Shown piece after piece: positions 25,966 through 34,144 of a DNA stretch of 43,477 bases; positions within the stretch are counted from its first letter, which is position 1, and each line of letters opens with the position of its first letter. The notes below the pieces were generated by a model, which made no database searches, was not told the origin of the DNA, and worked only from the letters and a program-made list of their open reading frames with translations. This stretch comes from Mesorhizobium metallidurans STM 2683 (GTDB lineage: Bacteria; Pseudomonadota; Alphaproteobacteria; Rhizobiales; Rhizobiaceae), in NCBI RefSeq assembly GCF_000350085.1, contig NZ_CAUM01000126.1, positions 1 to 43,477 of the forward strand, in the 5' to 3' direction. A program made the translations under genes and the position numbers.

Positions 25966-25980
25966 TGTCGCAAAGCGACA
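25966..25980. other. Small hairpin after putR
   Basis: TGTCGC (25966-25971) and GCGACA (25975-25980) form a perfect 6-bp stem with an AAA loop 6 bp after the putR stop. There is no T-run, so it is not a classical intrinsic terminator, though it could stop 3' decay. Confidence 0.4.
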
Positions 25981-26023
25981 TGATGCAAACTGGACCGCTC
26001 GCGGCAGGCGAAGAGGTTTATCG

Positions 26024-26167
26024 TTACGCGGCGGCGCTCACATCGTATTCGAAATGGATACGATCGTAGGGAAACTCGATCCCGCTTGCCGTCCGGTCGA
26101 TCACGCCCGCGTTAACGAGGGTTGTCACGTCACGATGAACGGCTTGCACGTCGCGATTGATGCGCCG
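26024..26167 (-). pseudogene. C-terminal remnant of an HVO_A0114/TumA-like DNA-binding antitoxin
   Basis: The 47 residues encoded here match the end of HVO_A0114-type winged-helix proteins, which include the TumA antitoxin. The tract INRDVQAVHRDVTTLVNAG is the recognition-helix region, and EFPYDRIHFEYDVSAAA is the C-terminal wing and tail. Upstream in the same frame the sequence becomes an unrelated antisense stretch of the neighbouring peroxidase gene. The first half of the protein is therefore absent and no start is supported. No TumE-type toxin is visible nearby. I call it a decayed gene fragment. Confidence 0.6.
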
Positions 26168-26232
26168 GATGCCTGAGGGACAGAGGCGGCACGAAGGATC
26201 GCGATTGATCGGCTTTTGTTCGGCTCTCAAGC

Positions 26233-27432
26233 TCACTCCGCCAGCGTCTTCAAGAACGCCACCAGCGACGCGCGTTCGCGGTCCGAAAGTTGCAGCGGAT
26301 GGATCTCGGACACACCTTCGACACTTGCCGGCGCCTTCGAATAATGCGCCACCACCTCGTCGAGCGACGAGAACTGCCCGGCATGCATGTAGGGCGCCCG
26401 CGTGGCGGCACCGCGCAGCGACGGCGTCTTGTAGGCGCGGATGAGCTCCGGCCCGCTCTTCACCATGAAGCGCAATTCGCCGCAGGCGCCGGCGCCGCCG
26501 TCGCGGAAGTCGCCGAGACAGTTGAACGGATCGGCCTCGACTTGGCGTACCGCGTCCACGCGGCCGCGATCCGGCGGCAAACCCTTGACCGGCGGCACGC
26601 CGGTATTGTGGAAACTGTTGTCGGTGAAGCGCGGACCGGTGTGGCATGTCACGCAATTGGCCTTGCCGATGAACAGCTTCAACCCAAGGATTTCCTCGGG
26701 CGAAAAGGCGTCTTCGTCTTTTGGCTTGGCGCCGGTGGCCAGATCGATGGCAAAGCGGTCGAAGCGCGTCTGCGGCGGCGCGATCGACCGTTCGAAGGCG
26801 GCGATCGCCTTGCCGATATTGGCGAAGACGCGATTGACGTCCTCGGTCTGTTGATCGGACATGGCGCTCCATGCCGCCTTTTCGGCGTCAGTGCCGAGCG
26901 GGCTGGCATTGGCCGGCACCTTGGAAAGGTCGGGCAGCGGCCCGAAGATGCGCTCATAGCGCTCGCCAAAGCGCGCCTTGATGTAGTGCGCGAAGGCGGC
27001 GCGGTTGCCGGCCTGCTCCAGCGGATTTTCCAGCGGCGTCAGCGCCTGCGCCCACAGGCTGTCGCGGCGTCCATCCCAGAAGAACCAGGGATCATGTGCA
27101 ACGCCGGCCAGCGGCATGGTGCGCCGGTTGGTCCGGCCGACGCCGACCGCTTGCGGCAGGTCGTCCTGGAACTGCCGGTCTATCTTGTGGCAGGTCGAGC
27201 AGGAAACCATGCCATCGCCGCTCATCCCGGTGTCGAAGAACAGCGTCGAACCAAGCGCGGCCGCGGCCGGCACATCGGCGAAGCGGTTGGTGGTGTCGGG
27301 CTTCAGTGGCGGCAAGGTGTTGAGTGCCAGCGAGGCGATGGTTTTCTTCTCGGCGTCGGAGAATTCCGGCTGGCCGCAGCCGGCAAGCACGGCCATCGCC
27401 ATCAGCAGGAAAAGGCGAGAAAGCCAGCTCAC
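26233..27432 (-). CDS. Diheme cytochrome c peroxidase/MauG-family lipoprotein
   Basis: This 399-residue periplasmic enzyme has a lipoprotein signal (LFLLMAMAVLAGC, lipid-modified C19) and two c-type heme sites, C78-S-T-C81-H82 and C260-V-T-C263-H264. The WFFWDGRRDSLWAQA region and LPPLKP start are family-like. It may reduce peroxides or oxidise a protein partner, as MauG/MbnH do. It starts at GTG 27432, overlapping the TGA of the upstream gene by 4 bp (GTGA), which implies translational coupling. The partner is a YtkA/FixH-like protein. The precise subfamily is not decided. Confidence 0.88.
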   Translation of the reverse strand: MSWLSRLFLLMAMAVLAGCGQPEFSDAEKKTIASLALNTLPPLKPDTTNRFADVPAAAALGSTLFFDTGMSGDGMVSCSTCHKIDRQFQDDLPQAVGVGRTNRRTMPLAGVAHDPWFFWDGRRDSLWAQALTPLENPLEQAGNRAAFAHYIKARFGERYERIFGPLPDLSKVPANASPLGTDAEKAAWSAMSDQQTEDVNRVFANIGKAIAAFERSIAPPQTRFDRFAIDLATGAKPKDEDAFSPEEILGLKLFIGKANCVTCHTGPRFTDNSFHNTGVPPVKGLPPDRGRVDAVRQVEADPFNCLGDFRDGGAGACGELRFMVKSGPELIRAYKTPSLRGAATRAPYMHAGQFSSLDEVVAHYSKAPASVEGVSEIHPLQLSDRERASLVAFLKTLAE

Positions 27433-27878
27433 AGCAGCACGTTGAAGACGACCGTGTCGGAGCCGGCCGCCGCGGAAATGGCAAAATGCAACTGCCACAA
27501 TCCGCTCATCGTGAATTTCAGCCCGTCGATCCGATAGCGCCCGTCGCCCAGATAATCGGTCGCCTGCGGGCTGGTCGGCAAGCCATGATTGTGCTGCGGC
27601 ATGCCGCCGGAAACCGCGATCGCCGCTCCTTGCACCGGCGCTCCCGCAACTGTCTTCAGCGTCAGCAGCCAGGATTGCAGCTCGCCTTGGCGGATGACAC
27701 CCTTTTCGGGTTCGAAACTTGCCACGAACAACCCGTGCGCCGTGGTTTTCGAACGGGAAATGTCGGCGGCAGCGAGTTGTGGAGCTTGCGGCGCGGTCAG
27801 ATAGACGACACAGAGAATCCCGGCCAGCAAGGCGGCCAGACCAAGACCAGCCAGAACATAACGCCATAACGATGCCAA
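27429..27878 (-). CDS. YtkA/FixH-like membrane-anchored periplasmic protein
   Basis: This 149-residue protein has one N-terminal membrane anchor (YVLAGLGLAALLAGILCVVYL) and a periplasmic immunoglobulin-like domain. The domain has the signature GGMPQHNHGLPTSPQ, then YRIDGLKFTMSGLWQLHF. The His/Met-rich motif suggests copper contact. Related domains occur in FixH and in proteins beside cytochrome c peroxidases. The start is TTG 27878, supported by GAGG 7 bp upstream. It overlaps the diheme peroxidase gene, so the two work together; what they act on is unknown. Confidence 0.82.
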   Translation of the reverse strand: MASLWRYVLAGLGLAALLAGILCVVYLTAPQAPQLAAADISRSKTTAHGLFVASFEPEKGVIRQGELQSWLLTLKTVAGAPVQGAAIAVSGGMPQHNHGLPTSPQATDYLGDGRYRIDGLKFTMSGLWQLHFAISAAAGSDTVVFNVLL

Positions 27879-28025
27879 ACCGGTTCCTCTTCCAGAGATA
27901 ACGTCTCGGCGAGCGGGTCGCTTCCCGCAGCCCCGGTCAGAAAAAGCTTCTGGCGAAAAAAACCGCTGACGCCAAGCATGGCGCTGCCGGCCGCAAAAAG
28001 CTACAGCACCCGTCTTTGGGTTTGT

Positions 28026-28095
28026 GCATGTCGGTTACCCCAAACGGCTGCGCACCCTCGGGTCAGGCCCAAGGGCAAGCTTTTGAGCGACATGC
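28026..28095. repeat. Dispersed intergenic repeat in the kdgK leader
   Basis: Terminal inverted 8-mers GCATGTCG (28026-28033) and CGACATGC (28088-28095) bound a 70-bp element just before the kdgK ribosome site. Its reverse complement aligns with module A of the rirA leader. It lies 17 bp before the kdgK start codon and could influence its translation. Confidence 0.55.
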
Positions 28096-28111
28096 GCCAG
28101 GAGAGAGATTG

Positions 28112-29032
28112 ATGGCAGGAAATGGTGTCGCCTCGATCGGCGAATGCATGATCGAACTTTCGGGCCAGGAGGGGCCGAGCTGGCGCATGGGCTTTGCCGG
28201 CGATACGTTCAACACGTTGTGGGCGCTGCATGCGCTGAGCGGCGATCGCCCGGCGACCTATGTCTCGGCCTTCGGCGATGATCCGTTCTCGCAAGGCCAG
28301 ATCGGGTTTTTCGCCGAAAACGGCATCGGCATCGGCAAAAGTCCGGTCATATCGGGCGCACGGCCCGGCCTCTATGCGATCACGCTGACCGGCTCGGAAC
28401 GCTCCTTCACCTACTGGCGCGGCGATGCGGCCGCGCGGCAGCTTGCCTCCGATCCGGCCGCACTGGCAAAAAACCTTGAAAACCAGGCGCTTGTCTACTT
28501 TTCCGGAATCACTTTGGCAATTCTAGACGATGCCGCTCGCAAGACGCTGCTGGCGGCCGTAGCCGGCGCGCGCGCGGCCGGCTCGCTTGTCGCCTTCGAT
28601 CCCAACTACCGGCCGCGGCTGTGGCACAGTCCTGAGGCGGCGCGAGCCGCGATCCTCGATGCCCTTGCCGTCACCGATATCGCCCTGCCGACTTTTCCCG
28701 ACGAGCAGATGCTGTTTGGCGATACGGCACCGCAAGCGACCGCGCAACGACTGGCAAGGCTGGTCGGCGAAGTCGTGGTCAAGAACGGCGAGGAGCCGGC
28801 GCTGATCGCCGAAAAAGGAGCCATGCAACCCGTTCCCGCCGTGCATGTCGCCGCCCCTGTCGACACGACCGGCGCCGGAGATTCCTTCAATGGCGGCTAT
28901 CTCGCCGCCCGGCTTGCCGGCCACGCTCCGGCCGAGGCGGCGCTGCGCGCACATCGCGTCGCCGCTGCTGTCGTCCAGGTGCGCGGCGCGCTGGCGCCGT
29001 TCGAGACACTACGAGCGGCGTTCGAAGATTAG
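28112..29032 (+). CDS. kdgK: 2-keto-3-deoxygluconate kinase (PfkB family)
   Basis: This 306-residue cytoplasmic sugar kinase phosphorylates KDG to KDPG for entry into the Entner-Doudoroff pathway. The N-terminal strand is VASIGECMIELS, with the glycine motif shifted to FAGDTFNTLWAL. The ATP/anion-hole signature is DTTGAGDSFNGGYL, with catalytic D257. AFDPNYRPRLW is typical of KdgK. AGGAGAGAG sits before ATG 28112. It converges with the aldose epimerase gene and shares a hairpin with it. Another PfkB substrate cannot be excluded. Confidence 0.88.
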   Translation: MAGNGVASIGECMIELSGQEGPSWRMGFAGDTFNTLWALHALSGDRPATYVSAFGDDPFSQGQIGFFAENGIGIGKSPVISGARPGLYAITLTGSERSFTYWRGDAAARQLASDPAALAKNLENQALVYFSGITLAILDDAARKTLLAAVAGARAAGSLVAFDPNYRPRLWHSPEAARAAILDALAVTDIALPTFPDEQMLFGDTAPQATAQRLARLVGEVVVKNGEEPALIAEKGAMQPVPAVHVAAPVDTTGAGDSFNGGYLAARLAGHAPAEAALRAHRVAAAVVQVRGALAPFETLRAAFED

Positions 29033-29083
29033 GTCTGTCGAGATTCAGGTCAGGCCGGCCTCACCTGAATATCGATAGACCTA
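29030..29083. terminator. Shared bidirectional hairpin closing kdgK and galM
   Basis: Arms 29030-29050 and 29063-29083 pair over 21 bp with two mismatches; the 12-nt loop contains the palindrome AGGCCGGCCT. The TAG stop of each convergent gene forms one foot of the stem. There is no long T-run, so termination strength is uncertain. Confidence 0.6.
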
Positions 29084-30106
29084 AGGCAGCCTAAATCTGT
29101 ATTCCGTGACCTGATGGTATATCTGGCCCGGCCACAACGTCGCCTGCGGGAAATACGGCCGGTTCGGCGCGTCCGGCCAGACCTGCGCTTCCAGGCAGAA
29201 GCCCGAGAAAGCCTTGTAGTGTCGCCCGTCCAGCCCTGACAAAGACGGCTGCAGATACTGACCCGTATAGAGCTGGAGGCCTGGCTCCGTGGTCCAGACC
29301 TCCATCTCGACGCCGGAACTCGCACCTTGCGCCCAGGAAGCCTGCCTGAGCGGCCCGCGTGTCGGGGCGAGGCAGAAATTGAGGTCGTAGGGAAGCTGTT
29401 CGCCCTCGGTCTCCATGCGCAGCGGCCGCGCCTGGCGGAAGTCGAAGGGCGTGCCGTCGACGGGCTTCACAGCGCCGGTCGGTATCATCTCGCCGTCAAC
29501 CGGCGTGTAGGCGCCGGCATTCAGCATCAGCCGGTGGTCGAGGATATCGCCGGCGCCGCCATCGTCGAGGTTGAAGTAGGAATGCTGGGCGAGATTGCAG
29601 AGCGTCGGCTCCTCTGAGGTCGCGGTCATCTCGATGCTCAGCGTGCCGGGGATCTTCAGCCGGTAGGTGCAGGTCACGTCGAGCGCGCCGGGAAAGCCCA
29701 TCGTGCCATCGGGATCATGCAGCGTCAGCGTGACGAAATCCCTGCCATGCAGCGAGACCGTCCATGGCCGATGGGAATAACCTTCGGAGCCGCCATGCAG
29801 CGTATGCTTGTCGAGGAAATTGCGCTCGCTCTGGTAGCGCTTTCCCGCGATGGTGAAGCGGCCGTCGCGGATGCGGTTGGCAAAGCGCCCGACGACGGCG
29901 CCGAAGAAGGCCCTGTCGGTCTCATAAGGCTCGAAACGGTCGTATCCCAGCACTAGCGGCGCGTCGTGGCCGGCCAGGCGCAGGTCCTGGATGATGGCGC
30001 CGAGCCCGATGATGTTGGCGGTAAGGCCGCCGCCCCGAATGGTGAAGCGGCGGACCTGGTCGCCCGCCTGTGTCGTGCCGAAGACCTCGCCGTCCTTCAT
30101 CGCCAT
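29081..30106 (-). CDS. galM: Aldose 1-epimerase (mutarotase)
   Basis: This 341-residue enzyme interconverts alpha and beta anomers of sugars such as galactose and glucose. The catalytic set of GalM is present: H104 in LHGGSEGYSHRPW, H175 in NLAQHSYFNL and the base E306 in SGFCLEAQ. The sugar contact region FANRIRDGRF is normal. It converges with kdgK, which fits sugar breakdown. A second in-frame ATG two codons later is possible. The ribosome site is weak. Confidence 0.93.
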   Translation of the reverse strand: MAMKDGEVFGTTQAGDQVRRFTIRGGGLTANIIGLGAIIQDLRLAGHDAPLVLGYDRFEPYETDRAFFGAVVGRFANRIRDGRFTIAGKRYQSERNFLDKHTLHGGSEGYSHRPWTVSLHGRDFVTLTLHDPDGTMGFPGALDVTCTYRLKIPGTLSIEMTATSEEPTLCNLAQHSYFNLDDGGAGDILDHRLMLNAGAYTPVDGEMIPTGAVKPVDGTPFDFRQARPLRMETEGEQLPYDLNFCLAPTRGPLRQASWAQGASSGVEMEVWTTEPGLQLYTGQYLQPSLSGLDGRHYKAFSGFCLEAQVWPDAPNRPYFPQATLWPGQIYHQVTEYRFRLP

Positions 30107-30207
30107 GCCCGAAATGCCGGTTGGTTGATCGATGCCCGCCTGACCTTTCGGGCTTACCGGGGTCCGTTATGATCAACAGACCCCGAGGAAATCAGAGGGT
30201 GGGAAAA

Positions 30208-31665
30208 TCAGAGGCCGAGGCCACCGATGCAGACATATTTGGTATCGAGATAGTCCTCGATGCCCTGATGTCCGCCTTCCTTGCCGAGGCCCGATTCCTT
30301 GACGCCGCCGAACGGCGCTTCCGGCGTGGTGATGAGGCCTTCATTGACGCCGACCATGCCGTATTTCAGCCCTTCCATCACGCGGAAAGCGCGACCGAGA
30401 TCACCGGTATAGAAATAACAGGCCAGGCCGAATTCGGTGTCGTTGGCGAGCGCTATCGCCTCCTCCTCGGTTTCGAACTTGAACACGGGGGCTACCGGGC
30501 CGAATATCTCTTCCTTCATGAAGCGCATCTTCGGCGTTGCATTGGCGATCACCGTCGGCTGGAAGAACGAGCCGCCAAGCGCATGGCGCTTGCCGCCGGC
30601 GACGACCTTGCCGCCCTTGGCGGTGGCATCGGCGATCAGCTCCTCGACCTTTTCGACCGCCTTCTCGTCGATCAATGGCCCCTGCTGCACGCCTTCTTCG
30701 AGACCGGAACCGACCTTCAGCCCGTTGCTGGCAGCGGCGAGCTTTTCGACGAATTTGTCGTAGACATCAGCCTGCACCAGGAAACGGTTGGTGCAGACGC
30801 AGGTCTGGCCGGAATTGCGGTACTTCGCGGTGACGGCGCCGGTGACGGCCCGGTCGATGTCGGCGTCGTCGAAGACGATGAACGGCGCATTGCCGCCGAG
30901 TTCCATCGACACTTTCTTGACTGTGACGGATGATTTCTGGATCAGGATCTTGCCGACTTCTGTCGAGCCGGTGAAGGTGATCTTCTTGACCAGCGGGTTG
31001 GCGCAGATCTCGTCGCCGATCTCACCGGCAGCACCGGTCAGGATGTTGATGACGCCCTTGGGGAAGCCGACCTCCTCGGCCAGCGCGCCCCAGGCGAGGC
31101 CGGAATAAGGCGTCTGCGACGCGGGCTTGACCACCGCGGTGCAACCGGCGGCAAGCGCCGGGCCGAGTTTGCGGGCCAGCATCGAGGACGGGAAATTCCA
31201 CGGCGTGATGGCGGCGATGACGCCGACCGGTTCCTTGGTCACCAGGATGCGACGGTCCGCCCAGGGCGACGGCACCACATCGCCATAGGTACGGCGGCCT
31301 TCTTCGGCGAACCACAGTATGTAGGATGCAGCCGAGCCGATCTCGCCCTTGGACTCGAACAGCGACTTGCCCTGCTCGATGGTCAGAAGTTCCGCGAGCA
31401 CGTCCTGATTGTCCATCATCGCATCGTGCAGCTTGCGCAGCAGCTTCGAGCGTTCGAGTGCCGTGGTCTTGCGCCAGGTCTTGAAGGCGGCTTCGGCGGC
31501 TTCGATGGCGCGGCGGGTCTCCACCTTGCCCGATTTCGGCACGGTACCAATCTTGAGGCCGGTGGCCGGATTGTTGACGTCGACCGTCTGGCCACTGTCG
31601 GCCTGCACCCATTCGCCATTGATGAGATTGGCCTGGCGCATGAAATGGCTGGTTTTCTGAAGCAT
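30208..31665 (-). CDS. gabD: NAD(P)-dependent succinate-semialdehyde dehydrogenase
   Basis: This 485-residue aldehyde dehydrogenase converts succinic semialdehyde to succinate in 4-aminobutyrate breakdown. It has ITPWNFPSSM, the ELGGNAPF general base region, and catalytic C289 in GQTCVCTNRF with the second cysteine two residues on, typical of GabD. EIFGPVAPVF and PFGGVKESGLGKEGG complete the fold. GGAGG lies 7 bp before ATG 31665, so the upstream extension to 31749 is rejected. A GABA aminotransferase is not in the window. Confidence 0.92.
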   Translation of the reverse strand: MLQKTSHFMRQANLINGEWVQADSGQTVDVNNPATGLKIGTVPKSGKVETRRAIEAAEAAFKTWRKTTALERSKLLRKLHDAMMDNQDVLAELLTIEQGKSLFESKGEIGSAASYILWFAEEGRRTYGDVVPSPWADRRILVTKEPVGVIAAITPWNFPSSMLARKLGPALAAGCTAVVKPASQTPYSGLAWGALAEEVGFPKGVINILTGAAGEIGDEICANPLVKKITFTGSTEVGKILIQKSSVTVKKVSMELGGNAPFIVFDDADIDRAVTGAVTAKYRNSGQTCVCTNRFLVQADVYDKFVEKLAAASNGLKVGSGLEEGVQQGPLIDEKAVEKVEELIADATAKGGKVVAGGKRHALGGSFFQPTVIANATPKMRFMKEEIFGPVAPVFKFETEEEAIALANDTEFGLACYFYTGDLGRAFRVMEGLKYGMVGVNEGLITTPEAPFGGVKESGLGKEGGHQGIEDYLDTKYVCIGGLGL

Positions 31666-31828
31666 GGTCTGGCCTCCGTTCGGCGCACTGACGGGCCGGT
31701 CGCTGGATTTTCTTCGATGAGCGTGCGCAATGGCATCGATGCCCGGCACGCTGGAGCCACTGCTCTTTACCTAGGGCAAGCCCCGCAAGCAATCGCAAGA
31801 TGGCATATAGGGTTTGAGCCAGCAAAGA

Positions 31829-32779
31829 CTAGCCGAAAATCTGCACAACCACAGCCAGCCAGAAGGCCATGGTGACGACGGCGCTCGCCGTGGCGATGGT
31901 CATCTGGTTCGAGGCCAGCGCCTGGCCGGTGTTGAACTGCACGGCGATGAGATAGGAATTGATGCCGGAGGGCAGCGCCGCCACCACCACCGCCACCTTG
32001 GCCGTCAGCGGCGGCAAGCCAAGCAGCCAGACCAGGCCGAGCACCAGCGCCGGCATCAGGAACAGCTTCAGCACCGACAGCGCCAGCGCTGGCGCGACAT
32101 TGCCGGAAATGCCGAAGCGGCGCAGGCTGAGCCCCATTGCGAACAGCGCCACCGGCCCGGCGGTGGCGGCCAGCGTATCGACCAGCCGCATGCCAAGCTC
32201 GGGCAGCGGTGCACCGGTGATGCGCCATGCCAGCCCGGCCAGAATACCGATGATCAGCGGGTTGAGGAACAATCTCCTCAGAAAGCCGCGGACGACGCGA
32301 AGCGGATGGACGGGCTCGCTGCCGCCGCGGCCGAACATCTCGAACAGGATGATCGAGGCCATCATCATGATCGGCAAATGCACGGCGACGAGCAGCGACA
32401 GCACCTCGAATCCGTCCGGTCCGAATACGCCAAGGATGAAAGGAGCGCCAAGAAGAACGATATTGGAATAGGCCGACGAGACGCCGCCGACGACACCCGC
32501 GCGCGCGTCCCGCCCGAAGATCCGCGTGGTCACCAGATGGCCGGCGGCCCATGTCAGCGCGGCTGCCGTGAAATAGGCACCCCACAGCGACCAGGGCGCA
32601 GCACCATGGAAATCGGATTTGACCATCGTCTGAAACAACAAAAGGGGAATTGCCACGTTGATGGCGAATTCGGATATGCCCTCGCCGCTCGCGGGCCGGA
32701 GATAGCCGGTGAGCCCGGCGAGATAGCCGAGCGCGACAAGACTGAAGACAAAGAGAACGGTTTCGGTGAGCGGGGACAT
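31829..32779 (-). CDS. AEC-family (auxin efflux carrier-like) transporter
   Basis: This 316-residue membrane protein has about ten hydrophobic helices and typical AEC features: EFAINVAIPLLLFQTMVKSDF in the first half and LPSGINSYLIAVQFNTG in the second. Bacterial members carry organic acids such as malate or malonate, or unknown compounds. ATG 32779 (MSPLTETV) with GGGAAAA upstream is chosen over 32815. It follows gabD on the same strand after 163 bp, but a shared transcript is not shown. Confidence 0.9.
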   Translation of the reverse strand: MSPLTETVLFVFSLVALGYLAGLTGYLRPASGEGISEFAINVAIPLLLFQTMVKSDFHGAAPWSLWGAYFTAAALTWAAGHLVTTRIFGRDARAGVVGGVSSAYSNIVLLGAPFILGVFGPDGFEVLSLLVAVHLPIMMMASIILFEMFGRGGSEPVHPLRVVRGFLRRLFLNPLIIGILAGLAWRITGAPLPELGMRLVDTLAATAGPVALFAMGLSLRRFGISGNVAPALALSVLKLFLMPALVLGLVWLLGLPPLTAKVAVVVAALPSGINSYLIAVQFNTGQALASNQMTIATASAVVTMAFWLAVVVQIFG

Positions 32780-32958
32780 TTTTCCCGTGATAGGCGAGCC
32801 CGCCTTGCCGTGCAATCGCCTGCCCTCGGAAACAGTCCTTGATCTGGATAGCCAGGAAATGGGCCACCATGCCCCTGCGCTTGTCTTTCGACCGGCTTTG
32901 CCATCCCTATATGCCGGTCACCGGGGCCTACCTCCGGCGACCGGGAAAAGGACGTCCG

Positions 32959-33507
32959 ATGTTTCGATTTGCCCTGGCGCTGTTGCTGCTCGTCGTTCCC
33001 GTCGCAGCGCATGCGACGGAGGCCGGCTGGGCGCTGTTGCGCGACGGCGGCCATGTGGTGCTGCTTCGCCATGCCATGATCACCGGCACGACCGATCCGG
33101 CGAATTTCGACATCGCCAAATGCGCAACCCAGCTCAATCTCTCGGCGCGCGGCAAGCAGCAGGCCAGCAGGATCGGCGCGCTGCTTGGCGCCCGTGCGGC
33201 CCCCATCGAGCGCGTGCTGTCCAGTCGCTACTGCCGCTGCCTCGACACCGCCCGCATCGCTTTCGAAGCAGAGCCCGAGCCCTTCGCGCCACTTGATCTG
33301 CTGAAGACCGACGGAAACGAGAAAGCCGCCCAGATCGCCGCAATCATGAACGAGATCCGCGGCTATTCCGGCTCCGACAATCTGGTCATGGTCACCCATC
33401 TGGAAAACATCGTGGCCCTCACCGGCGTCTCTCCGCGCGAAGGCGAAGCCGTGGTGGTCGAGCCGCAGGGCGACGGCCTACGCGTGCTTGGCCGCGTTAC
33501 GTTCTGA
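32959..33507 (+). CDS. Secreted histidine phosphatase-family protein
   Basis: This 182-residue protein has a signal peptide (MFRFALALLLLVVPVAAHA) followed by a phosphoglycerate mutase-like phosphatase fold. The phospho-accepting H38 sits in LLRHAMI with R37; R90 is in LSSRYCRCLDTA; the second catalytic histidine is H147 in VTHLEN. AAAGGA lies before ATG 32959. The substrate is unknown, and no partner genes are evident. It is a periplasmic phosphatase by motif only. Confidence 0.88.
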   Translation: MFRFALALLLLVVPVAAHATEAGWALLRDGGHVVLLRHAMITGTTDPANFDIAKCATQLNLSARGKQQASRIGALLGARAAPIERVLSSRYCRCLDTARIAFEAEPEPFAPLDLLKTDGNEKAAQIAAIMNEIRGYSGSDNLVMVTHLENIVALTGVSPREGEAVVVEPQGDGLRVLGRVTF

Positions 33508-33599
33508 CAGGACGGCCATCTTTGGCAAATGTTGCAAAAATGCCACTGAAGGGGTTCGATGCTCTGGAGGCTGACCTCGCGTCAAATGGAAAGGCCGCC

Positions 33600-33628
33600 G
33601 GGCCAACCAACGGCCCTTCTTGTCTTTT
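33600..33628 (+). terminator. Candidate intrinsic terminator before acpXL
   Basis: GGGCC (33600-33604) and GGCCC (33612-33616) flank a 7-nt loop, followed by the T-rich tail TTCTTGTCTTTT. It would end the phosphatase transcript and insulate the lipid A operon. The stem is short. Confidence 0.4.
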
Positions 33629-33744
33629 CCAGACCCGCATCCCATCTGCGCCCGGCGTTTCAGGCCTTTTCCTGCCCGGAAAAACCGATTAGACAGCGCG
33701 CTGAACATGCGGACAGATTCCGCCCGCAACCGAAGGAAAAGCCC

Positions 33745-34026
33745 TTGTCCACCACGTTCGACAAAGTCGCCAAGATCATCGCCGACACCAGTGAGATCGA
33801 TATCGACACGATCACCCCTGAAAGCCACACCATCGACGATCTCGGCATCGACAGCCTCGACTTCCTCGACATCGTCTTTGCCATCGACAAGGAATTCGGC
33901 ATCAAGGTGCCGCTGGAAAAGTGGACGCAGGAAGTCAATGACGGCAAGGCCTCGACCGACGACTACTTCGTCATGAAGAACCTGTGCGCCAAGATCGACG
34001 CGCTGGTCGCGGCCAAGAACGCCTGA
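33745..34026 (+). CDS. acpXL: Very-long-chain fatty acid acyl carrier protein AcpXL
   Basis: This 93-residue carrier holds the growing 26-28-carbon acyl chain that is later placed on rhizobial lipid A. The phosphopantetheine serine is S37 in GIDSLDFLDIVFAID. The C-terminus FVMKNLCAKIDALVAAKNA and overall length are those of AcpXL rather than housekeeping AcpP. Translation starts at TTG 33745: AAGGA lies 8 bp upstream, and the next residues STTFDKVAKIIADTSEID match family N-termini. It heads the lipid A cluster but is separated from the next gene by 118 bp with a repeat. Confidence 0.95.
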   Translation: MSTTFDKVAKIIADTSEIDIDTITPESHTIDDLGIDSLDFLDIVFAIDKEFGIKVPLEKWTQEVNDGKASTDDYFVMKNLCAKIDALVAAKNA

Positions 34027-34058
34027 TGGAGGCAGGGAGCGTGACCTTGACGCGCTTG

Positions 34059-34107
34059 GCGCATGACCCCGAAAATCGGCATCGATTTTCGGATAGGGAT
34101 CATGCGC
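34059..34107. repeat. Rhizobial palindromic intergenic element after acpXL
   Basis: Outer arms GCGCATGA (34059-34066) and TCATGCGC (34100-34107) enclose a perfect inner stem CGAAAATCG (34070-34078) / CGATTTTCG (34083-34091) with loop GCAT. Palindromes of this kind are scattered through Rhizobiales genomes, as I recall. It sits where fabZXL would be in the classical gene order. Confidence 0.65.
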
Positions 34108-34144
34108 AGAATCAAAAAAACTCGCCTGACCCACAAAGCCGCTC

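Noticed and set aside
26024..26872. Full-length 282-residue minus-strand gene ending in the antitoxin-like tail
   Set aside because: Only the last 47 residues have family character; the rest is another frame of the peroxidase gene, so I annotate only a remnant.
26290..27537. Plus-strand open frame of 415 residues opposite the diheme peroxidase
   Set aside because: It has no domain, and the opposite strand carries both CxxCH heme motifs and a lipobox.
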